This document shows positions 54,153-62,455 of a stretch of 64,000 nucleotides of DNA, in pieces. Position 1 is the stretch's first letter. Each line of letters opens with the position of its first letter. The stretch comes from Bacillus_BE sp042263505. Lineage in GTDB: Bacteria; Bacillota; Bacilli; Bacillales; Cytobacillaceae. The stretch is taken from contig NZ_JBHKFI010000001.1 in the NCBI RefSeq assembly GCF_042263505.1, forward strand, positions 124,001 through 188,000, in the 5' to 3' direction. The position numbers and the translations under genes are program-made. The notes beneath the pieces are model-generated. The model ran no database searches. It worked only from the letters and a program-made list of their open reading frames with translations, and was not told the DNA's origin.

Positions 54153-54737
54153 TTAAAGAGATGTATTTTGTTTCCGAAGATAGAATCTTTTTATCTTGTT
54201 GGCTGTTTCTCGTAATGGAATTTGCATCTCTTGAAGTAATTCTTCAAAGAATTTCTTTCCCCTATCATAATCATTTACTTCATATTCTATCTCAAAATCA
54301 CAAGTATTTAAATAGTAACTAAAATCTAATACAATTAATCCATCTTTAAAATATTTTTCTGCTCGCTCTGTCGTAAGTGAACCAAAATATTGAAGCGAGT
54401 CAGGCTCAACTTTTAGTTTTTTAAGGGCTGATTTTACCTCACCAGAAATAATTGTTCCTGTTTGAAGGATAAGAGCGGCTTCCTCAGATGAAAGGGTTTG
54501 ATTTGTTTCTAATAATCCTTCCTTTGCAGGCTGCTTTAGGGTCATTTCGTATTGACCGTTTTTCTCACGGATTCGTAAGGCACAGCCTTTTGCTTTTAAG
54601 GCAAAGTTAACAGTATCAAAATAATGATTCTCTTGTTTTTTAAAATCAGCGTCAGCAAATAGAAAATATGTTTTTAATGCGGTAAATTCTGCTTCTGTGA
54701 GTAAATTTTTAAATTCAATTTCAATATTTTGAGACAA
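54153..54737 (-). CDS. yjbK: CYTH-domain phosphatase-like protein YjbK
   Basis: Triphosphate tunnel protein; the EIEFK motif near the N-terminus marks the CYTH superfamily, whose members bind triphosphates with metal ions. Basic and acidic residues alternate along the strands as expected. Start TTG 54737 after GGAAGAATCCC gives 194 aa and the family start SQNIEIEFK. The longer frame to 54845 runs into repeat copy C and is not real coding. Function in Bacillus unknown. Confidence 0.88.
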   Translation of the reverse strand: MSQNIEIEFKNLLTEAEFTALKTYFLFADADFKKQENHYFDTVNFALKAKGCALRIREKNGQYEMTLKQPAKEGLLETNQTLSSEEAALILQTGTIISGEVKSALKKLKVEPDSLQYFGSLTTERAEKYFKDGLIVLDFSYYLNTCDFEIEYEVNDYDRGKKFFEELLQEMQIPLRETANKIKRFYLRKQNTSL

Positions 54738-54769
54738 AGGGATTCTTCCTTTCCTTATTTCTTGATTAT

Positions 54770-55095
54770 TTATCCCACTCTTAACGGACATTTTGACTCC
54801 CACTTCAAGATTCTGAGAATACGAAGAAGATAAGTGGGAGATCAACTGTCCGTAAAGGTCCGACGAGGGATTAAGGTCCTAGTCAGGCGAAGCCACAGGA
54901 TGTGGCGTTCCTTGAGCGTGATAAGTGAAATAAGATTTTTCTTTGGGCTTCAGCCCTTAGAAAAATCAATCAGGCTCTGCGTGACTAACCATCAGTGGGG
55001 GATGAATGGCAGACTAAAAGCGCGACGTCAATCGCTACGTCTGCACGCTTCACGTCCTGTGTGTTGAAAACCTCCACTGATGGAAGTTTCACTTT
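54770..55095 (-). repeat. Structured interspersed repeat, long form (copy C)
   Basis: 326 bp, reverse orientation relative to A and B, otherwise colinear with copy B with scattered substitutions. The stem GCAGAC/GTCTGC in the left arm is complete here. At the B stem GCGAT/ATCGC copy C has GCGAT/GTCGC, a G-U-compatible change. It sits about 33 bp before the yjbK start. Confidence 0.9.
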
Positions 55096-55129
55096 ATATT
55101 ATCAACTTATTATGAAATGACTTCAATCT

Positions 55130-55159
55130 TTGAGATAAAACGTTTTGTTATGATAAAAT
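55130..55159 (+). promoter_or_regulatory. yjbL promoter
   Basis: -35 TTGAGA (55130-55135), 18-bp spacer, -10 TAAAAT (55154-55159), just outside repeat copy C. Confidence 0.6.
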
Positions 55160-55185
55160 AAAAAAAGAATACGGAGGTTTATGAT

Positions 55186-55563
55186 ATGAGGAAACAATAT
55201 ACAATTAAAGGAGTAAATTTTGCTCAAGGAGAATTGCTTTTAAGTTTAGATGAGGAGATTTCCTTTGAAAAAATAAAGGCAACCGATCAAATGCTTGTTG
55301 ATTCTGATGCCATTTCTTTTATTTATATAATAGAATTGGATGAAGAGTATACATATATGGTGTTACCAGAAAACGTATGGCCTGATTTAAGAAGGATATT
55401 GATAGAAAATATTCCGGTATTTTTATTAGTAGATGAATCAAAGATCAAGCTACCCAATATACATAATGAATTGCATTACTTAATTGAAAATATTAAGGGG
55501 AATAAAAATTACGGAGAAGAAATGGTACAAAAGGTGGAAAGCGCATTTTTAAGTATTTCATGA
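55186..55563 (+). CDS. yjbL: YjbL family protein
   Basis: 125-aa soluble acidic protein of unknown function, conserved before yjbM in Bacillus. No motif recognised; pattern of alternating hydrophobic residues suggests a compact alpha/beta fold. GGAGG precedes the ATG. Confidence 0.8.
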   Translation: MRKQYTIKGVNFAQGELLLSLDEEISFEKIKATDQMLVDSDAISFIYIIELDEEYTYMVLPENVWPDLRRILIENIPVFLLVDESKIKLPNIHNELHYLIENIKGNKNYGEEMVQKVESAFLSIS

Positions 55564-55608
55564 GTTCATCCGTAACGATTAAGATATTCGGATGAGGTGA
55601 TGTTGGTA

Positions 55609-56247
55609 ATGAAAACCTGGGAAGATTTTTTGGCACCATATAAGCAAGCAGTAGAGGAATTAAAAGTAAAGTTAAAGGGGATGCGTGTTCAATTTCAACT
55701 TGTAGATTCCCATTCGCCAATCGAATTTGTGACTGGCAGAGTGAAGCCGATTGCAAGTATTCTCGATAAAGCAAAGGTTAAAGGAATTCCTTTAGATAAA
55801 TTAGAAACAGAAATGCAAGATATTGCCGGACTTCGAATGATGTGTCAATTTGTTGATGATATCAAAAAAGTCGTTGAGCTTTTACGAATGAGAAATGATT
55901 TTGAAATCATTGAGGAACGGGACTATATTTCACATAAAAAAGCAAGCGGTTACCGTTCTTATCATGTTGTGATCCGCTATCCTGTTCAGACAATTACAGG
56001 GGAAAAAATGATTTTAGCAGAAATTCAGATTCGTACACTTGCGATGAATTTTTGGGCAACCATTGAGCATTCATTAAATTATAAATATAAAGGTCAAATT
56101 CCAAAGGATGTTATCTTAAGATTGGAAAGAGCAGCAGAGGCGGCCTTTCGTTTAGATGAAGAAATGTCATTAATAAGAGGAGAAATACAAGAAGCTCAAG
56201 CATTTTTTACGAGAAAAAAAGAAAAACAGCAGGATGACGATGAATAG
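55609..56247 (+). CDS. sasB: Small alarmone synthetase SasB (YjbM/RelQ)
   Basis: Makes (p)ppGpp and related alarmones from ATP and GTP/GDP. Single RelA/SpoT synthetase domain: GRVKPIASILDK, DIAGLRMMCQF, SGYRSYHVVIRYP and EIQIRTLAMNFWATIEH. No hydrolase or regulatory domains. 212 aa from ATG 55609, which has GAGGTGA 8 bases upstream. Precedes nadK and the pseudouridine synthase as in B. subtilis. Confidence 0.94.
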   Translation: MKTWEDFLAPYKQAVEELKVKLKGMRVQFQLVDSHSPIEFVTGRVKPIASILDKAKVKGIPLDKLETEMQDIAGLRMMCQFVDDIKKVVELLRMRNDFEIIEERDYISHKKASGYRSYHVVIRYPVQTITGEKMILAEIQIRTLAMNFWATIEHSLNYKYKGQIPKDVILRLERAAEAAFRLDEEMSLIRGEIQEAQAFFTRKKEKQQDDDE

Positions 56248-56377
56248 TAGCCTGTTACTGGCTGTATTTTGTTGCAGGGTTTATCAATGCAGCCATTAGT
56301 GATCTATTAATTCATAAATCGAATTATCCCCTTATGATTTTCCATATTAATAGTAAAATTCAGAGGAGTAAACAAGG

Positions 56378-57175
56378 ATGAAATTTGCCATTACATCAAA
56401 AGGAGATTCAAAATCAAATACTTTAATGTATAAAATGAGAACACATTTATTAGATTTTAATCTGGAGTATGATGAAGATCAGCCTGATATTGTTGTGTCT
56501 ATTGGTGGGGATGGGACGCTATTATATGCATTTCACCGCTATTATAGCCGTCTTGACCGCACTGCATTTGTTGGGATTCATACAGGTCATTTAGGCTTTT
56601 ATGCGGACTGGGTTCCAGAAGAGATGGAAAAGCTAGTTATAGCCATTGCGAAAACGCCATTTCAGGTAGTGGAGTATCCTATATTAGAGGTGATTATTCG
56701 TTATCAGAATGGGGGAAGGGAATCGCGTTTCTTAGCACTAAATGAATCCACTGTAAAAAGTGTGGAGGGAACTTTAGTAATGGATGTTGAAATTCGCGGT
56801 CAGCATTTCGAACGGTTTAGAGGAGATGGTTTATGCATATCCACTCCTTCTGGCAGTACTGCATATAATAAAGCATTGGGAGGAGCCATCCTGCATCCTT
56901 CTCTACCAGCGATTCAGCTTGCAGAAATGGCATCCATTAACAATCGGGTATTCCGTACAATCGGTTCGCCATTAGTTTTGCCGGCACACCATACGTGTAT
57001 GCTAAAGCCTGTTAATTATCCGGATTTTCAGGTAACAATTGATCATTTAACTTTTTTACACAAGGACGTTAAATCCATTCAATTTCGCGTGGCAGATGAG
57101 AAGATTCGTTTTGCACGTTTTCGTCCTTTTCCATTTTGGAAAAGGGTTCATGATTCATTTATATCGGATAAATAA
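56378..57175 (+). CDS. nadK: NAD kinase
   Basis: Phosphorylates NAD to NADP. GGDGT motif in VVSIGGDGTLLYAF near residue 47, LNESTVKS and STPSGSTAYNKALGG in the substrate region. 265 aa, the PpnKA/YjbN type. CAGAGGAG before the ATG. Confidence 0.96.
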   Translation: MKFAITSKGDSKSNTLMYKMRTHLLDFNLEYDEDQPDIVVSIGGDGTLLYAFHRYYSRLDRTAFVGIHTGHLGFYADWVPEEMEKLVIAIAKTPFQVVEYPILEVIIRYQNGGRESRFLALNESTVKSVEGTLVMDVEIRGQHFERFRGDGLCISTPSGSTAYNKALGGAILHPSLPAIQLAEMASINNRVFRTIGSPLVLPAHHTCMLKPVNYPDFQVTIDHLTFLHKDVKSIQFRVADEKIRFARFRPFPFWKRVHDSFISDK

Positions 57176-57194
57176 GGATAGGAGATTTATAAGA

Positions 57195-58091
57195 ATGTCA
57201 CGTTTTATGTTGCAATGGATGATAACATCACAGGATGAGGGACAGTTAATCAGGGAGTTTCTAAAGCAACATGAAATTTCTAAGGCAGCGCTAACAGATA
57301 TCAAATTTAAAGGTGGAAAAATTGCGGTAAATGATGAAGAAGTCACCGTGAGATATCCTTTGAAAAAAGGGGATGTTCTTAAAATTTTATTCCCACAAGA
57401 AGAGCCAAGTGAGGGAGTGAAGGGAGAGAATATCCCTCTTTCGATTGTTTATGAGGATGAATATGTGTTGGTGATTAATAAGCCTGCAGGGATGAATTCA
57501 ATTCCATCTCGTGAGCATCCCAATGGAAGTCTTGCAAATGGGATTGTTGGCCATTATAAAAAAATTGGTTTGCAGGCAACGGCGCATATTGTGACCCGCC
57601 TTGATCGGGATACTTCAGGACTTGTGCTCGTGGCAAAAGCTCGCCATGTGCATTATCTTTTAAGCAAGCTTCAAAAGGAAGTAGGAGTCAAACGGACCTA
57701 TCAAGCACTTGTAGCTGGTCATTTCAATCAAGAAAATGGCACAATCATCGCACCCATTGCCCGGAAAAGCTCGAGTATTATTGAACGCGAAGTAAATCCT
57801 CTCGGTCAATATGCTTGTACACATTATCATGTTTTACGAACTTTTCCATCCATGACTCACATTGAGTTAAGATTAGAAACTGGGAGAACTCATCAAATTC
57901 GCGTTCATATGGCTCATATTGGTCATCCTCTACTTGGGGATGATTTATATGGTGGATGCATTTCAACCATCAGGCGTCAAGCCCTTCATTGTTGTCGAAT
58001 TTCTTTTCACCATCCTGTATTAAAGAAAACGATGGAATTTGCGGTTAAGCTTCCAGAAGATATGTCTAATTTAATTGTAGCTAATTCATAA
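57195..58091 (+). CDS. yjbO: RluD-family pseudouridine synthase (YjbO)
   Basis: Converts uridines to pseudouridine, probably in 23S rRNA. The catalytic Asp is in HIVTRLDRDTSGL, with RLETGRTHQIRVH and HPLLGD further on. The N-terminal part has an S4-like RNA-binding pattern. 298 aa from ATG 57195; AGGAG upstream. Begins 19 bases after nadK. Confidence 0.93.
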   Translation: MSRFMLQWMITSQDEGQLIREFLKQHEISKAALTDIKFKGGKIAVNDEEVTVRYPLKKGDVLKILFPQEEPSEGVKGENIPLSIVYEDEYVLVINKPAGMNSIPSREHPNGSLANGIVGHYKKIGLQATAHIVTRLDRDTSGLVLVAKARHVHYLLSKLQKEVGVKRTYQALVAGHFNQENGTIIAPIARKSSSIIEREVNPLGQYACTHYHVLRTFPSMTHIELRLETGRTHQIRVHMAHIGHPLLGDDLYGGCISTIRRQALHCCRISFHHPVLKKTMEFAVKLPEDMSNLIVANS

Positions 58092-58114
58092 AAAGATCAC
58101 AGCACAATCAGGAC

Positions 58115-58855
58115 TTAATCAAATGTTTTGAATTTCTCTTCGATTAATGGCATTGTAGAAGGAACAGAAAGGATTTCTAGTTCAGGGTATTTAAGTGCAG
58201 TTAGCTTTCCTCCAAAAACAGCACCTGTATCTATATTATAGGTTTTATTGATGATTCTTGGATTTTTAACAGGTGTATGGCCATAGACAATATAAGGTTT
58301 TCCTTGATAGTTTTTTGCCCAATCTCGACGAACAGGTGACCCATCTTCGTGGGTTTCACCTGTTATATCCCCGTACAGTACAAATGTTTTTACTTTAGCG
58401 TGATTTTTCCCGATATAGTCCTCACGTATTCCGGCATGAGCGATTACTAATTTTCCTTGATCCAATATAAGATAAAGAGGAGCTGTTTCATATAGTTCGA
58501 TAAATTGATTGCGAATGTTTGCCTGTTCCTTTTTGTTTAAGGCTTGAATCTCCGCCACTGTTGTTTCAAGTCCGTGAGTAATTTGCACCTTGTTGCCACG
58601 AAAATAACGATATAATTTATTGCAATGGTTTCCGGGTACATAATAAGCTGCTTGATGCTTAATGACTAATGTCCATACAATATGAATAATTTTTAATGAT
58701 TGAGGTCCGCGGTCTGTGATGTCACCGACAAAGGCAAGCCTTCGATCTTTAGGATGAATCGGAATTCCAGCATCCCAGGTATAACCTAATTGCTCGATAA
58801 GAGATTGAAACTCTTCAAAACAGCCATGGATATCTCCAATAATGTCCAAATTCAT
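58115..58855 (-). CDS. prpE: Bis(5'-nucleosyl)-tetraphosphatase PrpE
   Basis: Metallophosphatase that splits diadenosine tetraphosphate symmetrically. Motifs GDIHGC, GDITDRGP, GNHC and YGHTPV give the metal-binding set. 246 aa from ATG 58855, which follows AAAGGTGG; a longer frame has no ribosome-binding site. Convergent with the yjbO gene. In B. subtilis it influences spore germination. Confidence 0.94.
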   Translation of the reverse strand: MNLDIIGDIHGCFEEFQSLIEQLGYTWDAGIPIHPKDRRLAFVGDITDRGPQSLKIIHIVWTLVIKHQAAYYVPGNHCNKLYRYFRGNKVQITHGLETTVAEIQALNKKEQANIRNQFIELYETAPLYLILDQGKLVIAHAGIREDYIGKNHAKVKTFVLYGDITGETHEDGSPVRRDWAKNYQGKPYIVYGHTPVKNPRIINKTYNIDTGAVFGGKLTALKYPELEILSVPSTMPLIEEKFKTFD

Positions 58856-58933
58856 CTTTATACCACCTTTTATGTTCATTTGCCCTTACTATTTTTGCAT
58901 AGTATTCATTTATTATCCTGCTATTTATTTTAA

Positions 58934-59150
58934 GGAGGGACAAGTTATAGAATCGTCTATTACTTCTTTAGTTATAGTCATCATTGTAGTATTTTTAACC
59001 CCAATCCTATTACTTTGTTTGAAACTGAACTTCATAAATTTATCGAGGCATTATCCTCCAGTACCATTCAGATTGGAACAAGGGCTGTTTTTACACTCAT
59101 CATTTTATTAGTTGCCTTATCAGAGACGGTTGGGGCAGAAAACATAGTTA
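58934..59150 (+). pseudogene. yjbQ: Remnant of YjbQ-type cation/proton antiporter
   Basis: After AAGGAGG a frame from about 58947 reads SSITSLVIVIIVVFLTPILL and then KLNFI, like the first helix of CPA2 (Kef-type) antiporters. At about 59036 the frame changes and FIEALSSSTIQIGTRAVFTL then LVALSETVGAENI matches a middle segment of the same family, but the expected GAFLAG does not follow. Most of the roughly 600-aa gene is missing. The start codon has become ATA. B. subtilis has intact yjbQ directly after prpE. Confidence 0.7.
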
Positions 59151-59202
59151 AGATAGGAAAAATAGAGATGACCACTTTTCTTTTTTTCTTAAATATTGTA
59201 AA

Positions 59203-59221
59203 ATTAGTACTAGGTACTAAT
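59203..59221 (+). promoter_or_regulatory. FapR operator of fabI
   Basis: ATTAGTACTAGGTACTAAT is a perfect inverted repeat fitting the FapR operator. A -10-like TAAAAT lies directly upstream (59199-59204). Confidence 0.88.
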
Positions 59222-59248
59222 AACAGTTATCAGTAGGAGGATATTTCA

Positions 59249-60022
59249 ATGACTCTTTCATTAAATGGAAAAACGTTTGTGGTAATGGGTGTTGCCAATA
59301 AACGAAGTATTGCATGGGGAATCGCACGTTCTTTGCATGAATCTGGTGCACGTTTAATTTTTACATATGCAGGAGAAAGAATGGAGCGAAGTGTTCGTGA
59401 GCTAGCTGAATCACTTGAAACTCAGTCGCTTGTATTGCCATGTGATGTAACAGTAGATGAAGAAATTGCAAGTTGCTTTGCCAAAATAAAAGAAGAGGTT
59501 GGCACGATTCACGGGATTGCCCATTGTATTGCTTTCGCGAATAAAGAGGAACTTCAAGGCGACTACATGAGTACAACAAGAGATGGCTTCTTGCTTGCCC
59601 ATAATATTAGCGCTTATTCTTTAACTGCAGTAGCTAAGGAAGCAAAGGAGCTTATGACTGAAGGTGGAAGCATTGTTACCCTTACTTATTTAGGCGGGGA
59701 ACGTGTCATGACCAATTATAATGTCATGGGTGTTGCTAAGGCTTCTCTTGATGCTAGCGTGAAATATTTAGCAAGTGATTTAGGAAAGCTTGGTATTCGA
59801 GTTAACTCAATTTCTGCAGGACCAATTCGTACGCTTTCCGCAAAAGGGGTTAGTGATTTTAATACGATTTTGAAAGAAGTGGAAGAAAAAGCTCCACTTA
59901 GAAGAACAACGGCTCCTGAAGAAGTCGGCGATACTGCAGCTTTCTTATTTAGTGATTTATCACGCGGAATTACCGGTGAAAATATCCATGTTGATTCTGG
60001 ATACCATATTATTGGCTATTAA
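59249..60022 (+). CDS. fabI: Enoyl-[ACP] reductase FabI
   Basis: NAD(P)H-dependent last step of the fatty-acid elongation cycle. Short-chain dehydrogenase relative with divergent motifs: MGVANKRSIAWGIA for cofactor binding and Y-x6-K in NYNVMGVAKAS. 257 aa. TAGGAGG before the ATG. Its FapR operator links it to fabH-fabF. Known target of triclosan in this family. Confidence 0.96.
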   Translation: MTLSLNGKTFVVMGVANKRSIAWGIARSLHESGARLIFTYAGERMERSVRELAESLETQSLVLPCDVTVDEEIASCFAKIKEEVGTIHGIAHCIAFANKEELQGDYMSTTRDGFLLAHNISAYSLTAVAKEAKELMTEGGSIVTLTYLGGERVMTNYNVMGVAKASLDASVKYLASDLGKLGIRVNSISAGPIRTLSAKGVSDFNTILKEVEEKAPLRRTTAPEEVGDTAAFLFSDLSRGITGENIHVDSGYHIIGY

Positions 60023-60053
60023 TGATTCAATTTAGTTAAAAATGGATTTTTTT

Positions 60054-60088
60054 AAAGGGTTTGCTAATTATTAGCAAACTCTTTTTTC
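60054..60088 (+). terminator. fabI terminator
   Basis: AGGGTTTGCTAA / TTAGCAAACTCTTTTTT stem-loop. Confidence 0.85.
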
Positions 60089-60179
60089 ATATAAAGTTTA
60101 GATGATCTGGCAACGAAGAAGCCCTCTTTGCATACAAATACAATTAGGATTGAATGCAATGGATAAAGGAGGCAGTTTA

Positions 60180-60752
60180 ATGGCAATGCAGAAAATCAAG
60201 CAGGAACCTATTCTTTATATCCAACAACCGGAATTTAATAAACCTAATATCAAGATGCAGGCGATCTTTGTTGCGAGAAATTCAAAAGGGAGAATATTGA
60301 ATGAACGGATAGACAATCCTGAGGAGAAAGAGTATCAAAATCGAAAAGAGACAATAGTGGATACGAATGATGAAGTGGTTGAAGTGATGATTTTATCCGA
60401 AATTAATGGCACTCAAGTGGAGCGCTACGAGCAGTCATCTGAACAAATTCAAGCCATTATTGAGGCATATGATGCATACTTTGTGGAAACTCTGCAACAG
60501 TTAAGTACAGGTTATCAGATTGATAAACGAAAATTCTTTAGAGAGATGACCATTCCGGAAAGAATCCAATACTTAGTGAATTTTCCTAAGGAGGTTCCCC
60601 CTGTTACCTGTTTGTATTTGACAAAAGACCAGTTGGTTCGAGGTTTTCTCATTAATAAAAATGATGAATGTATTGAAATTAAACAGCTTAACCAATCGAT
60701 TATTAAATTGAAGATTCGTGACATTACGGAAATCAAGATGCTTGGGTTTTAA
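60180..60752 (+). CDS. cotO: Spore coat protein CotO
   Basis: Morphogenetic protein of the outer spore coat, made in the mother cell. 190 aa with an N-terminal basic stretch, an acidic middle and the conserved end FLINKNDECIEIKQLNQ. AAAGGAGG precedes ATG 60180; upstream in-frame codons lack this. Identified by pattern and by position after fabI, as in B. subtilis (yjbX). cotZ/cotY do not follow here. Confidence 0.85.
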   Translation: MAMQKIKQEPILYIQQPEFNKPNIKMQAIFVARNSKGRILNERIDNPEEKEYQNRKETIVDTNDEVVEVMILSEINGTQVERYEQSSEQIQAIIEAYDAYFVETLQQLSTGYQIDKRKFFREMTIPERIQYLVNFPKEVPPVTCLYLTKDQLVRGFLINKNDECIEIKQLNQSIIKLKIRDITEIKMLGF

Positions 60753-60759
60753 TGTTGAT

Positions 60760-61113
60760 ATGGATATTTCAATGTTGGATTTTATTTTATTGGCATTAGC
60801 GAGTTTTCGTTTAACCAGATTAATTGTTTATGATAAAATTACTGCCTTTTTAAGGGCTCCTTTTTTTGATGAAATGGAAGAAGAAAATGAAAGTGGGGAA
60901 AAGGAAATTTACTTTGTTCCTAAGAAAACTCCAATCAGGGGATTTATTGGTGAGCTTTTGGGCTGTTATTGGTGTACGGGAATTTGGTCTGCCATGATTC
61001 TTTACTCCGGTTTTCTTTTTTGGCCGACGATATTAGGCCCTGTTTTAGTAGTACTAGCCGTAGCAGGTCTTGCCGCCATTGTGGAAACGATCATTCAATT
61101 GTGGATGTCTTAG
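60760..61113 (+). CDS. yjcA: YjcA family sporulation membrane protein (DUF1360)
   Basis: 117 aa. N-terminal helix LDFILLALASFRLTRLIVYD, conserved GELLGCYWCTGIW with CxxC, and two closely spaced C-terminal helices. ATG 60760 is chosen as first reasonable start; no strong ribosome-binding site is seen and the gene begins 7 bases after cotO, so coupling is likely. Confidence 0.85.
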   Translation: MDISMLDFILLALASFRLTRLIVYDKITAFLRAPFFDEMEEENESGEKEIYFVPKKTPIRGFIGELLGCYWCTGIWSAMILYSGFLFWPTILGPVLVVLAVAGLAAIVETIIQLWMS

Positions 61114-61212
61114 AGCTTGTTTCCTCATTAACACAAGCTTTTGGCCATGCATAAGATAAAAAGAGTAAATTGATGAATACCGTTTATAATTTTGCTAAAT
61201 GGAGGAACGAAT

Positions 61213-61320
61213 ATGTATAAACAAAAAATGCAAAGCACAAAGGTACAAATAGGGAAGACTGTTAAAAATAAAAAGGATTGCGGATGTGGAAAGAAAACAC
61301 AAAAAACTAATAAAGCATAG
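61213..61320 (+). CDS. Small Lys/Cys-containing peptide
   Basis: 35 aa, basic, with a CGCGKK motif near residue 24. TGGAGGAACGA gives a good ribosome-binding site before ATG 61213 and a terminator follows the stop. Placed among sporulation genes. No family recognised; a small spore protein or metal-binding peptide is possible. Confidence 0.6.
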   Translation: MYKQKMQSTKVQIGKTVKNKKDCGCGKKTQKTNKA

Positions 61321-61321
61321 G

Positions 61322-61387
61322 AAATTGGGGAAATTCTAAAGTAAAAAGCTAACAACTTGCTTAAGAATTTCCTCAATTTTTTTTTTG
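61322..61387 (+). terminator. Terminator after the small peptide
   Basis: AAATTGGGGAAATTCT / AGAATTTCCTCAATTT long stem (one G-T pair) followed by about ten T. Confidence 0.8.
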
Positions 61388-61490
61388 CTGTTTACTGGAA
61401 ATTAAGGGATAAATAATCAATCATATATTTCCAATTAATTGAGGAAAATATTTATAGTTGATTTTTCGAATTGATGGAGGATAGAAGTTT

Positions 61491-61964
61491 ATGAAATGGA
61501 AGCTATTTGTCTCGATGTTCCTTTTAACATTTTTAATGTCGGCATGTAATGAAAAAGAAAATTTAGAAGACAGCAAAACAGCCATGATTAAGAGGACGGA
61601 TCCGAAACCAACATTAATTTCCAATCATTCACAAAAGCAGAAGGATTTGATTAAGAGCATCAAGCATGATGTTGCATCTGTAGAGGAGGTATACGATGTA
61701 GCAGTTGTAAAAGGGAAAAAAGACACATTGGTGGTTTATAAGGTTAAACATTTAAGGCGTTTTTTTATGAAAAAGATTGAAAAAAATGTTTTGACTAAAC
61801 TAGAGAAGAAATATCCAAAGGAGGATTTTACAGTATCAAGCGATTATAAAATTTTTCTAGAAGCAGTCAAGTTAAAGGAAAAAATGGAGGAAGGGAAGAT
61901 ATCAGAGAAAACGGCAGAAAAGGAATTGAAGGATATTATTAAATTAACTGAAGAGTTGACATAG
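61491..61964 (+). CDS. YhcN/YlaJ-family sporulation lipoprotein
   Basis: 157 aa. Signal peptide with lipobox MSAC, then a charged domain with VASVEEVYDVAVVKGKKDTLVVYKV, the core of YhcN/YlaJ germination lipoproteins, and a Lys/Glu-rich coiled-coil-like end. GATGGAGG precedes the ATG. It starts a group with spoVAC, spoVAD and spoVAEB, only 14 bases before spoVAC, so it is probably part of that operon. Confidence 0.85.
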   Translation: MKWKLFVSMFLLTFLMSACNEKENLEDSKTAMIKRTDPKPTLISNHSQKQKDLIKSIKHDVASVEEVYDVAVVKGKKDTLVVYKVKHLRRFFMKKIEKNVLTKLEKKYPKEDFTVSSDYKIFLEAVKLKEKMEEGKISEKTAEKELKDIIKLTEELT

Positions 61965-61978
61965 AAAGGAGAATGGTG

Positions 61979-62455
61979 ATGGGAAAGAAGCAAAAAAATA
62001 CAACCCCTAATCAACTTAAATATCAACAGCTTGAGCAAAAATATGAGTTGAAACGTCCCGTTTTGAAAAACTGTTTGAAGGCATTTTTAGTTGGTGGCAT
62101 TATATGTGCCATCGGACAGGCCATTTCTTATTTCTATATTTATAATTTTAATTTCACAGAACAAACAGCCGGAAATCCAACAACGGCAACAATGGTATTT
62201 TTCGCTATGTTGTTAACTGGTTTTGGGGTATATGACCGCATTGGTCAATTTGGGGGTGCGGGAAGCGCGGTGCCCGTAACTGGATTTGGAAATGCCGTCA
62301 TTTCTGCAGCCATTGAACATCGAACGGAAGGGTTTGTCCTTGGAGTTGGCGGGAATATGTTTAAGCTAGCTGGATCAGTGATTATATTTGGCGTCTTTTC
62401 AGCATTTATTGTTGCCTTGATTAAAACGATCTTGATTCAATGGGGGATCTTGTAA
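61979..62455 (+). CDS. spoVAC: Stage V sporulation protein AC
   Basis: Membrane channel component of the SpoVA complex that moves dipicolinic acid into the forespore and releases it in germination; SpoVAC acts as a mechanosensitive channel in B. subtilis. Three to four helices; conserved AFLVGGIICAIGQ and GFGVYDRIGQFGGAGSAVPVTGF. 158 aa from ATG 61979, 7 bases after AAAGGAG (ATG 61973 is too close). Its TAA overlaps the spoVAD ATG. Confidence 0.94.
   Translation: MGKKQKNTTPNQLKYQQLEQKYELKRPVLKNCLKAFLVGGIICAIGQAISYFYIYNFNFTEQTAGNPTTATMVFFAMLLTGFGVYDRIGQFGGAGSAVPVTGFGNAVISAAIEHRTEGFVLGVGGNMFKLAGSVIIFGVFSAFIVALIKTILIQWGIL

Noticed and set aside
54738..54845. N-terminal extension of yjbK into repeat copy C
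   Set aside because: The extension is encoded by repeat sequence. TTG 54737 has a ribosome-binding site and gives the family N-terminus.
61128..61376. 82-aa leftward frame opposite the small peptide gene
   Set aside because: It runs through the terminator hairpin on the opposite strand and lacks a ribosome-binding site. The 35-aa rightward frame has one.
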